Below are positions 7,504 to 15,220 of a stretch of 19,975 nucleotides of DNA, one piece after another; the stretch's first letter is position 1, and each line of letters opens with the position of its first letter. The stretch comes from CAXXOK01 sp035353615. Lineage in GTDB: Bacteria; Bacillota; Clostridia; Christensenellales; Aristaeellaceae. The position numbers and the translations under genes are program-made. The stretch lies in assembly GCA_035353615.1 (NCBI GenBank), contig DAOPZY010000048.1, positions 1 through 19,975 on the forward strand, written 5' to 3'. Below the pieces are notes generated by a model. That model had not been told where the DNA came from and ran no database searches. It saw only the letters and a list, made by a program, of their open reading frames with translations.

Positions 7504-8778
7504 TTAAACCGATAGCATCTGCCTGAAAAACTGAACGGCGGTTTGCAGGGCGCAATCGTCTACGGTGCACTCGCCGCGCAACGCTTCCTCCCCGCTGAGC
7601 AAGAACGGGGAAAAACGGTACACCTTGCCGTTCAGGGCGCTGTAAAAGCGACCGTCGGTCACGTTGGGAGAAAGGCAGGGCGCGATCACGGCCCGTTCAA
7701 ACAGGATTTCGATGGCGGTTTCCAGCGCGACCCACGCTTCGCCATCGGTGCGGCTGCGGCTGCTGTGCTCGTTTTCAACCGTGATTTCCATGCGCGCGCC
7801 GTGGCGGCAAACCTTGCGGCGCAACGAGTTTTTCCACGCGGGCAATTTTTTGCCCGGCACGGTTTGCAACGAAAAGGTCAACTCCGCTTCCGTGGGGCTG
7901 CGGGACGGCTCCCCCTGCGTGCTGACGCCTGTGACGGTCAGCTCGCTTTCGAAAAACTGCGCCATGATTGCCCGCTTGCGCCACATGGCTTTCAGCAGGG
8001 GAAAGGTGACGCGCGGGCGGGCGATCAGCAGGCTTGGAAACAGGGGAGCGTGACGGGCAATTTCCCGGAGCATCTGCTCGCTGGCCTTGCACAGCGAGGC
8101 GCGCCGGGGCCGCATGCCCAGCCGGGAGCCGCATTTGAGCAAAACGTTCAGCGGGCGCGCGGCGCTCCGGTCATCGCCCGCTTGCGTGCCCGTGGCGATC
8201 AGCCGCCCTTCCAGCCGACCTTTTTCCGTGATGCCGATAAGCGCGAGCGGCGCGCCCTTGGGCAGGTAACGCCGAAAAGCCGCGTGCGTTGCATAGCCGC
8301 CGTGGTCCAACACAAAACAGGGGGAAATCTGCCGCTTTTGCAGGTATTCGACCACCGATTTCGCGCCCGCGCCCGTACCCAGCCCATCCATCGAAAGCGC
8401 GATGAAAAGCTCGCCGCCCGGCTGATAACCGCTTTGCAAAAGCGCGTCCAGCGCCTCCAGCAGGGCAATCACGTGCGCCCGCTGCAACGGGGCGGAAAAA
8501 GGGGCGAGGGAGGTGATCGGCGGCTCTTTGCAGTGCAGCGAATCCATATGGGATACGAACACCAGCGGATCGGTGATGTTCGCGCCGGGCATTTCCAGCA
8601 CAAGGGCGCCGTTGGCGAGGGTTTTTGGCTCCGTGCGGGCAAACACCATGGGGTAGCGCTCTTTGAGCAACGCCGCTACGCGCGCCGCCCCGTCGGGGGT
8701 GTAGGCGGTGTAAAAATCCAGCGCGCGCATTGTATCCTTTGCCCGCCTGTAATCCAGCGGCGCTAAAAACTCGCTCAT
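7504..8778 (-). CDS. Degenerate M20-type peptidase homologue (possible pseudoenzyme)
   Basis: This 424-residue protein follows the outline of M20 zinc carboxypeptidases of the CPS1/PM20D group, but most metal ligands look lost. SHMDS (76-80) retains the first His-Asp. The expected GRGALDDKG segment is absent, DEEVGG is replaced by MDGLGTGAGA (130-139), LDEGG becomes LDHGG (157-161), and the late HGxNE motif is replaced by GECTVDD (402-408), although VTDGRFYS (373-380) and YRFSPFLLS (387-395) align well. The start at 8778 is chosen for AGGAGG six bases upstream; an in-frame ATG at 8853 is discarded. It may bind a peptide or N-acyl amino acid without hydrolysing it, or have another chemistry. 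It lies upstream of the membrane glycosyltransferase gene with a 147-nt gap. Confidence 0.7.
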   Translation of the reverse strand: MSEFLAPLDYRRAKDTMRALDFYTAYTPDGAARVAALLKERYPMVFARTEPKTLANGALVLEMPGANITDPLVFVSHMDSLHCKEPPITSLAPFSAPLQRAHVIALLEALDALLQSGYQPGGELFIALSMDGLGTGAGAKSVVEYLQKRQISPCFVLDHGGYATHAAFRRYLPKGAPLALIGITEKGRLEGRLIATGTQAGDDRSAARPLNVLLKCGSRLGMRPRRASLCKASEQMLREIARHAPLFPSLLIARPRVTFPLLKAMWRKRAIMAQFFESELTVTGVSTQGEPSRSPTEAELTFSLQTVPGKKLPAWKNSLRRKVCRHGARMEITVENEHSSRSRTDGEAWVALETAIEILFERAVIAPCLSPNVTDGRFYSALNGKVYRFSPFLLSGEEALRGECTVDDCALQTAVQFFRQMLSV

Positions 8779-8898
8779 ACCCGACCTCCTGCGATGTTTC
8801 GATCTTACCCCGTTAGTTCGCGTTGCAAAGGGCGAAATCCTCCTCCCCGGCAAAACCCGGCCGACGGGGGCGGGGGCGGAAGGTTCGCGCGGCCGCGC

Positions 8899-8927
8899 TT
8901 TTCAACGGCCTCAAAACGTGCTATGAT
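8899..8927 (+). promoter_or_regulatory. Promoter for GT2-ispG
   Basis: TTTTCA (8899-8904), a 17-bp spacer and TATGAT (8922-8927) form a reasonable sigma-A promoter in GC-rich DNA, about 50 nt before the GT2 start codon. The M20-like gene diverges from the same 202-nt gap; its own promoter is not clear (a weak TAAGAT lies on the minus strand near 8805). Confidence 0.55.
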
Positions 8928-8980
8928 GGTCTGGAAACGAAGCGCGCCCGGTCTTAGATGAAACGGAGGATGCGTGTTAT

Positions 8981-9904
8981 ATGAAACGGTTGAGTATCAT
9001 CGTCCCATGCTATAACGAGGAAGAGGCGATCCCGCTGTTTTATAGGGCCTGCGTGGCGGAGCTGCGCAAGCTGCCCGTGGAACCGGAGCTGTGGTTTGTG
9101 GACGACGGCAGCAGCGACGGCACGCTTGCGCAGCTCAAGGCTTTGCGCCTTGAGGACGAGCGCGTGCATTTGATCAGCTTCAGCCGCAATTTTGGCAAGG
9201 AAGCCGCGATGTACGCGGGGCTGGAAAGCGCTACGGGCGATTATATTGCCGTGATGGATGTGGATTTGCAGGACCCGCCTTCGCTTTTGGGCGAAATGAT
9301 CGCGGGGCTTGAAACCGAGGGGTTTGACTGCATCGCCACCCGGCGCGTGACGCGCGTGGGGGAACCGAAGCTGCGTTCTTTTTTTGCGCGGGCGTTTTAC
9401 CGCATCATCAACCGCATCAGCAAAACCGAAATTGTGGACGGCGCACGGGATTTTCGCCTGATGACCCGCCAGATGGTGGACGCGATCCTGTCCATGAAGG
9501 AGGTCAGCCGCTTCAGCAAGGGGATTTTCAGCTGGGTGGGGTTCAGGACCAAATGGCTGGAATACGAAAATATTCAGCGTGTGGCGGGAGAAACCAAGTG
9601 GAACTTCTGGAAGCTGCTGGTGTACTCGCTGGATGGGATCATCGGGTTTTCCACCGCTCCGCTGGCGATTGCCAGCGTCATGGGGCTTGGGTTTTGCCTG
9701 CTCGCGTTTGTGCTGATCCTGTATTTCTTTATTAAAACGCTGATCTGGGGCGATCCGGTGGCGGGCTTTCCGGCCATGATCTGCATCATTTTGCTGCTGG
9801 GCGGGATTCAGCTTTTCTGCACCGGCATACTGGGGCAATACATGAGCAAGACCTACCTGGAAACCAAACGCCGCCCCATTTACATTGCCCGTGAAAAGGA
9901 GTAA
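8981..9904 (+). CDS. Family 2 glycosyltransferase, GtrB/DPM1-like
   Basis: Membrane-anchored glycosyltransferase of 307 residues that probably moves a sugar from a nucleotide sugar to undecaprenyl phosphate. The N-terminal GT-A domain has IIVPCYNEEE (6-15), VDDGSSDGT (40-48), the NFGKEAAMYAG segment (70-80) and DVDLQDPP (93-100) with metal-binding aspartates. Two hydrophobic helices (about 226-250 and 262-285) precede a basic tail. Length and layout agree with GtrB, YkcC and CsbB-like enzymes. GGAGGA lies ten bases before the ATG. It shares a transcript with ispG (four-base gap) and is divergent from the group containing GtrA, its usual partner. IspG belongs to the pathway that supplies isoprenoid units for the polyprenyl carrier, a sensible pairing. 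Confidence 0.92.
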   Translation: MKRLSIIVPCYNEEEAIPLFYRACVAELRKLPVEPELWFVDDGSSDGTLAQLKALRLEDERVHLISFSRNFGKEAAMYAGLESATGDYIAVMDVDLQDPPSLLGEMIAGLETEGFDCIATRRVTRVGEPKLRSFFARAFYRIINRISKTEIVDGARDFRLMTRQMVDAILSMKEVSRFSKGIFSWVGFRTKWLEYENIQRVAGETKWNFWKLLVYSLDGIIGFSTAPLAIASVMGLGFCLLAFVLILYFFIKTLIWGDPVAGFPAMICIILLLGGIQLFCTGILGQYMSKTYLETKRRPIYIAREKE

Positions 9905-9908
9905 ACCT

Positions 9909-11024
9909 ATGAGAGGAACCCGTGCCATGATGGTTGGCCGCGTGCCCATGGGGGGCGGCGCGCCTGTAACGGTGCAAAGCATGACCAATACCGACACCCG
10001 CGACGCGGCGGCCACCCTTGCGCAGGTGCGCGCCCTGGCTGCCGCCGGGGCGGAGATTGTGCGCGTGAGCGTGTATGACGACGCGTGTTTGCCTACGTTT
10101 GAGCAAATTGTGCTTGGCTCTCCGGTGCCGATTGTCGCGGATATTCATTTCCGGGCCGATTTGGCGGTTGGGGCGTTGGAGCGCGGCGCTGCCAAGGTGC
10201 GCATCAACCCCGGCAACATTGGCTCGGCTGAAAAAGTGCGAAGGGTGGCCGATTGCGCTAAAATGCACAATGCGCCCATCCGCATCGGGGTGAACAGCGG
10301 CTCCATTGAAAAGGACATCCTGCGCAGCGAGGGCGGCGTAACGGCCCGGGGCATGCTGCGCAGCGCGCTGGAACACGCCAAGTTGCTGGAAGCAACCGGT
10401 TTTCAGGATATTGTGCTCAGCCTCAAGGCAACCGATGTGCCCCTGACCGTGGCCGCCTATGAACTGGCGGCGGCGCAGACGGATTATCCGCTGCATGTGG
10501 GGGTAACCGAAGCGGGCCTGCCCGGCGATGGAACCATCAAGAGCGCGATTGGGATCGGGAGCCTGCTCCTGCACGGCATTGGGGACACCATCCGCGTGTC
10601 GCTCACAGGCGATCCGGTGCCGGAGGTGGCGGCGGCGATTGACATTCTCAAGGCCTGCGGCTTGCGCAGGGATTATGTGAATGTAATTTCCTGCCCCACG
10701 TGCGGCCGAACCAGCGTGGATGTAACAGCGATTGCGACCCGCGTGAAGCGGGAGCTGGCGGACGTCCGCGTGCCCCTGACCGTGGCGGTGATGGGCTGCG
10801 TGGTAAACGGCCCGGGCGAAGCGCGCGAAGCGGACATTGGCCTGGCAGGCGGCGGGCTGGCGGAGGGTCAGCCGGCGGGCGGCGAAGGCGGCGATTATGC
10901 TGTGGGCGCAATTTTTGAAAAAGGGAAGCCGCCGCAACGGATCGAAGGCGACTTGGCCGGGCAGTTGATTGAACGGGCGCGGCGCATTGCCCGGGATAAG
11001 CAGACCGAAGGGGAAGGCAGATAG
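9909..11024 (+). CDS. ispG: 4-hydroxy-3-methylbut-2-enyl diphosphate synthase (IspG/GcpE)
   Basis: Penultimate step of the non-mevalonate isoprenoid pathway: [4Fe-4S] enzyme converting MEcPP to HMBPP with reduced ferredoxin or flavodoxin. The 371-residue bacterial short form is seen, with VTVQSMTNTDT near the N-terminus, IVADIHFRADLA, RINPGNIG and the three cluster cysteines in SCPTCGR (Cys262, Cys265) and MGCVVNGPGEA (Cys297). ATG at 9909 is preferred because AAAAGGAG ends eight bases upstream, overlapping the GT2 3' end; an in-frame ATG at 9885 lies inside GT2. The C-terminus has a small Gly-rich insertion (about 314-330) after ADIGLAGG. It is followed by a large hairpin at 11044-11108. Confidence 0.96.
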   Translation: MRGTRAMMVGRVPMGGGAPVTVQSMTNTDTRDAAATLAQVRALAAAGAEIVRVSVYDDACLPTFEQIVLGSPVPIVADIHFRADLAVGALERGAAKVRINPGNIGSAEKVRRVADCAKMHNAPIRIGVNSGSIEKDILRSEGGVTARGMLRSALEHAKLLEATGFQDIVLSLKATDVPLTVAAYELAAAQTDYPLHVGVTEAGLPGDGTIKSAIGIGSLLLHGIGDTIRVSLTGDPVPEVAAAIDILKACGLRRDYVNVISCPTCGRTSVDVTAIATRVKRELADVRVPLTVAVMGCVVNGPGEAREADIGLAGGGLAEGQPAGGEGGDYAVGAIFEKGKPPQRIEGDLAGQLIERARRIARDKQTEGEGR

Positions 11025-11043
11025 CATAGCGGGTAGCAGTATT

Positions 11044-11108
11044 ACCCCCGCCGAAACGGAACCGGGACAAGGGCTTTAACCCTGACCCGGCCCCGCTTCG
11101 GCGGGGGT
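11044..11108. terminator. Large convergent hairpin terminator, repeat-derived
   Basis: ACCCCCGCCGAA at 11044-11055 pairs with TTCGGCGGGGGT at 11097-11108. Inside, CCGGG and AAGGG pair with CCCGG and CCCT around a CTTTAA loop. It is followed on the plus strand by TTTGATTTTT, so it should end the GT2-ispG transcript. It also contains the LysR stop codon and last codons, and shares its core with the hairpin at 19713-19775, so it looks like a domesticated copy of the dispersed repeat. Confidence 0.75.
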
Positions 11109-11981
11109 TTGATTTTTGAACAGAATCCGTTTCGTGTACTCGATCAGTTCTTTGGCGGCAGGCGATAACCGGCTGAGGTTGCGAATCCCGATCCCGAGCC
11201 TGCGCGAGGCGTACGGCTCCACCGGCAGGGCTGTGATATGATCCAGTTGATCCTGCACAATCAGGCGCGGCAGCATGCTGATCCCCAACCGATGGGCAAC
11301 CATGGACACAATCGCGTGATCGTCCGCAGAGGAATAGCGCACAGCCGGATGAATGCCCGCGTTGGTAAGCGCCATGTGCACGTCGTGATCGATCCCCGCG
11401 GCGGACATCACAAAGGGTTGCCCCTCAAAACCCGCGATGGGGAATTTCCCGCCCGGGGGGCAGGGGGTATCTTTGGGCAAAATAGCCAGCAGCGGGTCCT
11501 CCTCAAGCGGTATCCAATCAAACGACTGGGAACTGCGGCGGCTTAAAAAGCCAAAATCAGCGATGCTGTTCTCAATCCAGCCCTCGATTTCCTCAATGCC
11601 GCCTTCCTTCATGTGGATGCTGATGCCGGGATAATCCTGACGGAACCGGTACAGAATTTCCGGCAGCCAATTGATGGAAATGCTTGCGTAGGTTCCGATC
11701 ACCAGCGAGCCGGTCGTGACCCCCCGAATCGCGCTGATGGTCTGCTCCAGCCGTTCGTTATCTGCCAGCAGGTGACGCATGGCGTCCGCGATGCGCGCGC
11801 CGTTTTCCGTCAGCCCTACGCCCCGGCGGCCGCGCACAATCAGCGGCAAACCCATTTCCGCTTCCAGCCCGGCGATGATGTGGCTCACGCCGGATTGCGT
11901 ATAGCCCAGCCTTCGGCCGGTTTCGGTCAGGTTTCCGGTTTCCGCGACCCCTACGAAAACTTCATACTTTTTCAGGTCCAT
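11076..11981 (-). CDS. LysR-family transcriptional regulator, likely prd operon regulator
   Basis: LysR-type regulator of 301 residues. The N-terminal winged helix-turn-helix (about 1-60) has FVGVAETGNLTETGRRLGYT and QSGVSHIIAGLEAEMG; a linker helix and an effector-binding domain (about 90-295, starting GSLVIGTYASISINWLP) follow. These proteins usually bind as tetramers near a divergent promoter and respond to a metabolite of the controlled pathway. AAGGAGG lies seven bases before the ATG. The gene is transcribed away from prdC, with 123 nt between starts, so control of the prd operon by proline or a derivative is the natural inference. Its final residues (about AEAGPGQG) and stop codon are encoded in the hairpin shared with ispG, perhaps a C-terminus altered by the repeat. 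Confidence 0.93.
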   Translation of the reverse strand: MDLKKYEVFVGVAETGNLTETGRRLGYTQSGVSHIIAGLEAEMGLPLIVRGRRGVGLTENGARIADAMRHLLADNERLEQTISAIRGVTTGSLVIGTYASISINWLPEILYRFRQDYPGISIHMKEGGIEEIEGWIENSIADFGFLSRRSSQSFDWIPLEEDPLLAILPKDTPCPPGGKFPIAGFEGQPFVMSAAGIDHDVHMALTNAGIHPAVRYSSADDHAIVSMVAHRLGISMLPRLIVQDQLDHITALPVEPYASRRLGIGIRNLSRLSPAAKELIEYTKRILFKNQTPAEAGPGQG

Positions 11982-12104
11982 CAGCAGCCCTCCTTATGTT
12001 TTAGGCATTACAAACTGTCATATCAAATGTGAATAATTGGCGTTTCATGATTGCCACAAGTTGTATTATAATGCACCTAACCCGAAAAGCAATGGGGGGA
12101 TTGC
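11982..12104. promoter_or_regulatory. Divergent control region between LysR gene and prd operon
   Basis: This AT-rich 123-nt gap holds a perfect TATAAT -10 box on the plus strand at 12067-12072, 32 nt before the prdC start; the -35 position (TTCATG, 12044-12049) is poor, as expected for an activator-dependent promoter. On the minus strand TTGATA (12021-12026) and TAAAAC (11998-12003) with a 17-bp spacer could serve the LysR gene but would leave almost no leader. A LysR operator is expected here; I see no clear dyad I would defend. Confidence 0.5.
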
Positions 12105-13391
12105 ATGCCGACCTTCCGGTTTTTGCTCAAACAACACATCGGAGCGCCCAGCGTGCCGACCGTCGCCGTGGGGGAAAGCGTGCGGCGTGGGCAGCGGATT
12201 GCCGAAAAGCCCGCCGACGGGCCGGGAGCGCACTTGCACAGCAGCGTTTCCGGCGCCGTTACGAAGGTTACGCCCGAGGCCGTGGAGGTGCTTGCGGCGA
12301 CCGACTGGGAAACGGAGCGCGATTACCTGCCCCTGCAAGGCGAAACGCCGCGCGAGCTGGCCGAAGCCTCCGGGCTGGTGGGGCTTGGCGGCGCGGGGTT
12401 CCCCACGTACCTGAAGCTGGTTCCTCAACCGGGCTGCACCGTAATCCTGAACGCAGCGGAGTGCGAGCCGATCCTCTGCCACAACATCGCGCTGATCGAG
12501 CAGGAAGCGGCGACGGTTCTCCGGGGTTTGCGGCTGGCGATGGAGCTGACAGCCGCTGAAAAGGGCATTGTCGCCATCAAGCCGCAGCATGCCGCTGCGC
12601 TTGCGGCCCTTGCGCCGCACCTGCGCCCGGAGATCCGCCTGTGCGAGTTGCCGCCCCTGTACCCGGCTGGCGAGGAGCGCGCCGTGGTGCGGGAGGCGTT
12701 GGGCGTGCTGCTGGGCGCGGGGGATTTGCCCTCCAAGGCCGGCGCGGTGGTGCTGAACGCGGAAACGCTGTACGCGCTTGCGCAGGCCATCGACCGGCGC
12801 AAACCGATGATCGACAAGGATGTGACCGTGGCCGGGAAGCTCGCCGGCCCGAATGTGCAGGTGTTTCGCGGCGTGCCGGTGGGTTTGCCGGTTGAAACCC
12901 TGTTGGCGCGGGCGGGCGGCATCGCGGGCGGTTATGGGGAGCTGATGATGGGCGGCCCGTTTACCGGCCGCCGCACAACGCCGCAAAGCCCGATCCTGAA
13001 AACAACCGGTGGGCTGCTGGTAACGGAGGAGTTTCCCGGGCGCAGGCGCAACATGGGTTTGCTGGTGTGCGCGTGCGGGCCGGACGAGGCGCGGCTTACG
13101 GAAATCGCTCAGTCCATGCAGGCGACCGTTGTGGACGTTGCCTATTGCAAGCAGGCTCAGAAGGGCAAAACCGGCTACAAATGCGAAAACCCGGGGCATT
13201 GCCCGGGGCAGGCGCAAAAAGTGCTTGCCCTGAAGCGGGCCGGCGCGGAGGAAATCCTCATTGGCAACTGTTCGGACTGCACCAACACGGTAATGGCCTG
13301 CGCGCCCCGCCTGGGGCTGGTTGTACACCACGCTACGGACGGCGCGCTGCGCGCCGTGCATCAACGACTGATTCGCAACGCACGCGGATAG
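12105..13391 (+). CDS. prdC: D-proline reductase electron-transfer protein PrdC (RnfC-like)
   Basis: RnfC-like flavin/Fe-S protein believed to pass electrons from NADH or the Rnf system to D-proline reductase. Of 428 residues, the N-terminal part has a biotinyl-lipoyl-like fold (about 15-60, SSVSGAVTKV), then the RnfC motif GLGGAGFPTYLKL (93-105) and NAAECEPILCHN (116-127), and a Cys-rich C-terminus (Cys322, 324, 348, 360, 366, 389, 392, 399, e.g. GNCSDCTN). Identification as PrdC rather than RnfC rests on prdA immediately downstream (23-nt gap) and absence of other rnf genes. All these redox residues are cysteine codons; PrdC is reported as a selenoprotein in some Clostridia, but no in-frame TGA is present. 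GGGGGGA precedes the ATG by four bases. Confidence 0.9.
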   Translation: MPTFRFLLKQHIGAPSVPTVAVGESVRRGQRIAEKPADGPGAHLHSSVSGAVTKVTPEAVEVLAATDWETERDYLPLQGETPRELAEASGLVGLGGAGFPTYLKLVPQPGCTVILNAAECEPILCHNIALIEQEAATVLRGLRLAMELTAAEKGIVAIKPQHAAALAALAPHLRPEIRLCELPPLYPAGEERAVVREALGVLLGAGDLPSKAGAVVLNAETLYALAQAIDRRKPMIDKDVTVAGKLAGPNVQVFRGVPVGLPVETLLARAGGIAGGYGELMMGGPFTGRRTTPQSPILKTTGGLLVTEEFPGRRRNMGLLVCACGPDEARLTEIAQSMQATVVDVAYCKQAQKGKTGYKCENPGHCPGQAQKVLALKRAGAEEILIGNCSDCTNTVMACAPRLGLVVHHATDGALRAVHQRLIRNARG

Positions 13392-13414
13392 CGTATTGAA
13401 AGGGGAAGCGGCCT

Positions 13415-15220
13415 ATGTCCATCTCTGCGGACACCTTGCGGCAACACTTACAGGACCCGGCGGTATTCTGCTGCCGGCGGCAAAAGGGTACGGTGATCGG
13501 CCCCGGCGATCTGGAGGACCCCTCGCTGTTTGAGGAAATGTTAGCTTCCGGGCTGATTGCGCTGGACCCGCGCGGCCTGACCATCGGGCAGTCGCTGGGC
13601 AAAACGCTGGCGGCGGATTGCGAAGCGCTGACGGCCATTGTGCCTGCCATGCTGACGGACGCGCCCGCCCCTGAAGCGCCGCCGCAACCCGCCGCGCCCG
13701 CGTCCGGGGCCATTCCGGCCCCCACTATGCCCGCGCCCGGAATGGCTCCGACCCCCGCCATGCCTGCCTTCGCGGCGGCCTCGCCCTTGGGGATGATCCA
13801 TCTGGAAATCGGCAGGCTGGAAAATGTGAAAATCGATTTTCCCATCGGCGCGTTTCCGTTCCCGGGAAGCATGCCCCCGCCGCCTCCTCCGATTCCGCAG
13901 GCGCCGCCCGTAATGCCTGCCGAACTGCCCGCGCAGGATCAGGTGAAGCGGGTGCTGACCAAAAAGTATTTTACGGTGCGCGAGGTCGCGCTTGGCGACC
14001 GCACCGCGTTTGAAAACGGCGTGCTCACCCTCGACCGGGCCTTGGCTGCCGAAGCCCGCAAGGCAAGCCCGCTGGTGAAGGAGCTGACGATTGACGTAAT
14101 CCGCCCCGATCAGCGCCACCTGTACACGCAAACCATCATGGACATCTGCCCGGTTTCCACCAAGGTGCAGGGCATGCTGGGCGAAGGGGTGTCGCACGTA
14201 TTGGACGGCATGGTGTTCATGCTTACCGGAATGGACGAGGCGGGCGTGCAGGTGCATGAGTTTGGCTCGTCCGAAGGGTATCTGGACGAGAAAATGGCTT
14301 TTGGGCGGCCCGGCTGCGCGGATGAAGGCGATATCATCGTGCGGGTGCATGTGGTGCTGGAACGCAACACCGGTATGGAACGCCGCGGGCCGTTCGCCGC
14401 CCACGCCGCGCAGGATGTGATTGTGCAGGCGGTGCGTAACGTGCTCAAGCTGACCGCCGAACCGTTGGCGCGCGAAACGGTGTGCCGGGATGTGCGCAAG
14501 GCCGGTCGGCCGCGCGTAGTGCTGATTAAGGAGATCATGGGTCAGGGCGCGATGCACGATAACGTGCTGTGCCCCGTGGAGCCGGCGGGCATCAAGGGCG
14601 GGCAGAAAAACGTGGACCTGGGCAACGTGCCGGTGATGATGACCCCCAATCAGGTGCGGGACGGAGCTATCCACGCGCTCACCTGCATCGGCCCCGCCAC
14701 CAAGGAAATGACGCGCCACTACTTCCGCGAGCCGCTTGTGGAAGGGCTGGCGGAGGATGAGGAACTGGACCTGATCGGCGTGATTTTTGTGGGCAGCCCA
14801 CAGGTGAACGATGAAAAAATGTATGTGTCCCAGCGTTTGGGCACGCTGGTGGAAACGCTGGATGTGCAGGGCGCGATTGTGACCACGGAAGGCTTTGGCA
14901 ACAACCACATCGACTTTGCCTCCCACATTGAGCAGGTGGGGATGCGCGGCATCCCGGTGGTGGGGGTTTCCTTCTGCGCCTATCAGGGGCAGCTGGTGGT
15001 GGGCAACCCGTACATGGACGCGATGGTGGAGCTGAACAAGGATGCCAACGGCTTTGAAAATGAAATTGCCGGTTGCAACTCCGTTACGCCGGCAGACGCA
15101 AGGCGCGCCATCCTGATGCTGAAAACCAAGATGGCGGGCATCCCCATCCTGCCGCCGGAACCGAAGTGGGACGCGGCGGTGGTGGCCCGCAACCAGGCCG
15201 TTGCGGACGGGGCGCTGTGA
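13415..15220 (+). CDS. prdA: D-proline reductase proprotein PrdA
   Basis: Catalytic proprotein of D-proline reductase, which cleaves D-proline reductively to 5-aminovalerate. PrdA is processed at an internal cysteine into a large subunit and a small subunit whose N-terminus becomes the pyruvoyl group. In this 601-residue protein the likely site is Thr423-Cys424 within ALTCIGPATKE, which would give pieces of about 45 and 19-20 kDa, close to the roughly 45 and 23 kDa reported for the Acetoanaerobium sticklandii enzyme. Order: N-terminal domain (1-80, DPAVFCCRRQKGTV), an Ala/Pro-rich linker (about 82-176, including a run of six prolines), the main domain (177-423), then the pyruvoyl domain. AAAGGGGAAG supports the ATG. 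It overlaps the next small gene by one base. Confidence 0.94.
   Translation: MSISADTLRQHLQDPAVFCCRRQKGTVIGPGDLEDPSLFEEMLASGLIALDPRGLTIGQSLGKTLAADCEALTAIVPAMLTDAPAPEAPPQPAAPASGAIPAPTMPAPGMAPTPAMPAFAAASPLGMIHLEIGRLENVKIDFPIGAFPFPGSMPPPPPPIPQAPPVMPAELPAQDQVKRVLTKKYFTVREVALGDRTAFENGVLTLDRALAAEARKASPLVKELTIDVIRPDQRHLYTQTIMDICPVSTKVQGMLGEGVSHVLDGMVFMLTGMDEAGVQVHEFGSSEGYLDEKMAFGRPGCADEGDIIVRVHVVLERNTGMERRGPFAAHAAQDVIVQAVRNVLKLTAEPLARETVCRDVRKAGRPRVVLIKEIMGQGAMHDNVLCPVEPAGIKGGQKNVDLGNVPVMMTPNQVRDGAIHALTCIGPATKEMTRHYFREPLVEGLAEDEELDLIGVIFVGSPQVNDEKMYVSQRLGTLVETLDVQGAIVTTEGFGNNHIDFASHIEQVGMRGIPVVGVSFCAYQGQLVVGNPYMDAMVELNKDANGFENEIAGCNSVTPADARRAILMLKTKMAGIPILPPEPKWDAAVVARNQAVADGAL

Noticed and set aside
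8954..10015. 353-codon open frame on the minus strand opposite the GT2 gene
   Set aside because: Antisense shadow; the plus-strand protein has all GT2 motifs while this one has none.
12066..13364. 432-codon open frame on the minus strand opposite prdC
   Set aside because: Antisense shadow of prdC with no recognisable domain or start signal; it would also block the prd promoter.
12105..13391. First gene of the operon as rnfC of an Rnf complex
   Set aside because: No other rnf genes follow; prdA starts 23 nt later, so PrdC is the better name despite shared RnfC motifs.
13541..14926. Long open frame (461 codons) on the minus strand opposite prdA
   Set aside because: It lies wholly inside prdA, has no ribosome binding site and reads as His/Arg/Gly-rich nonsense typical of the antisense of GC-rich genes.
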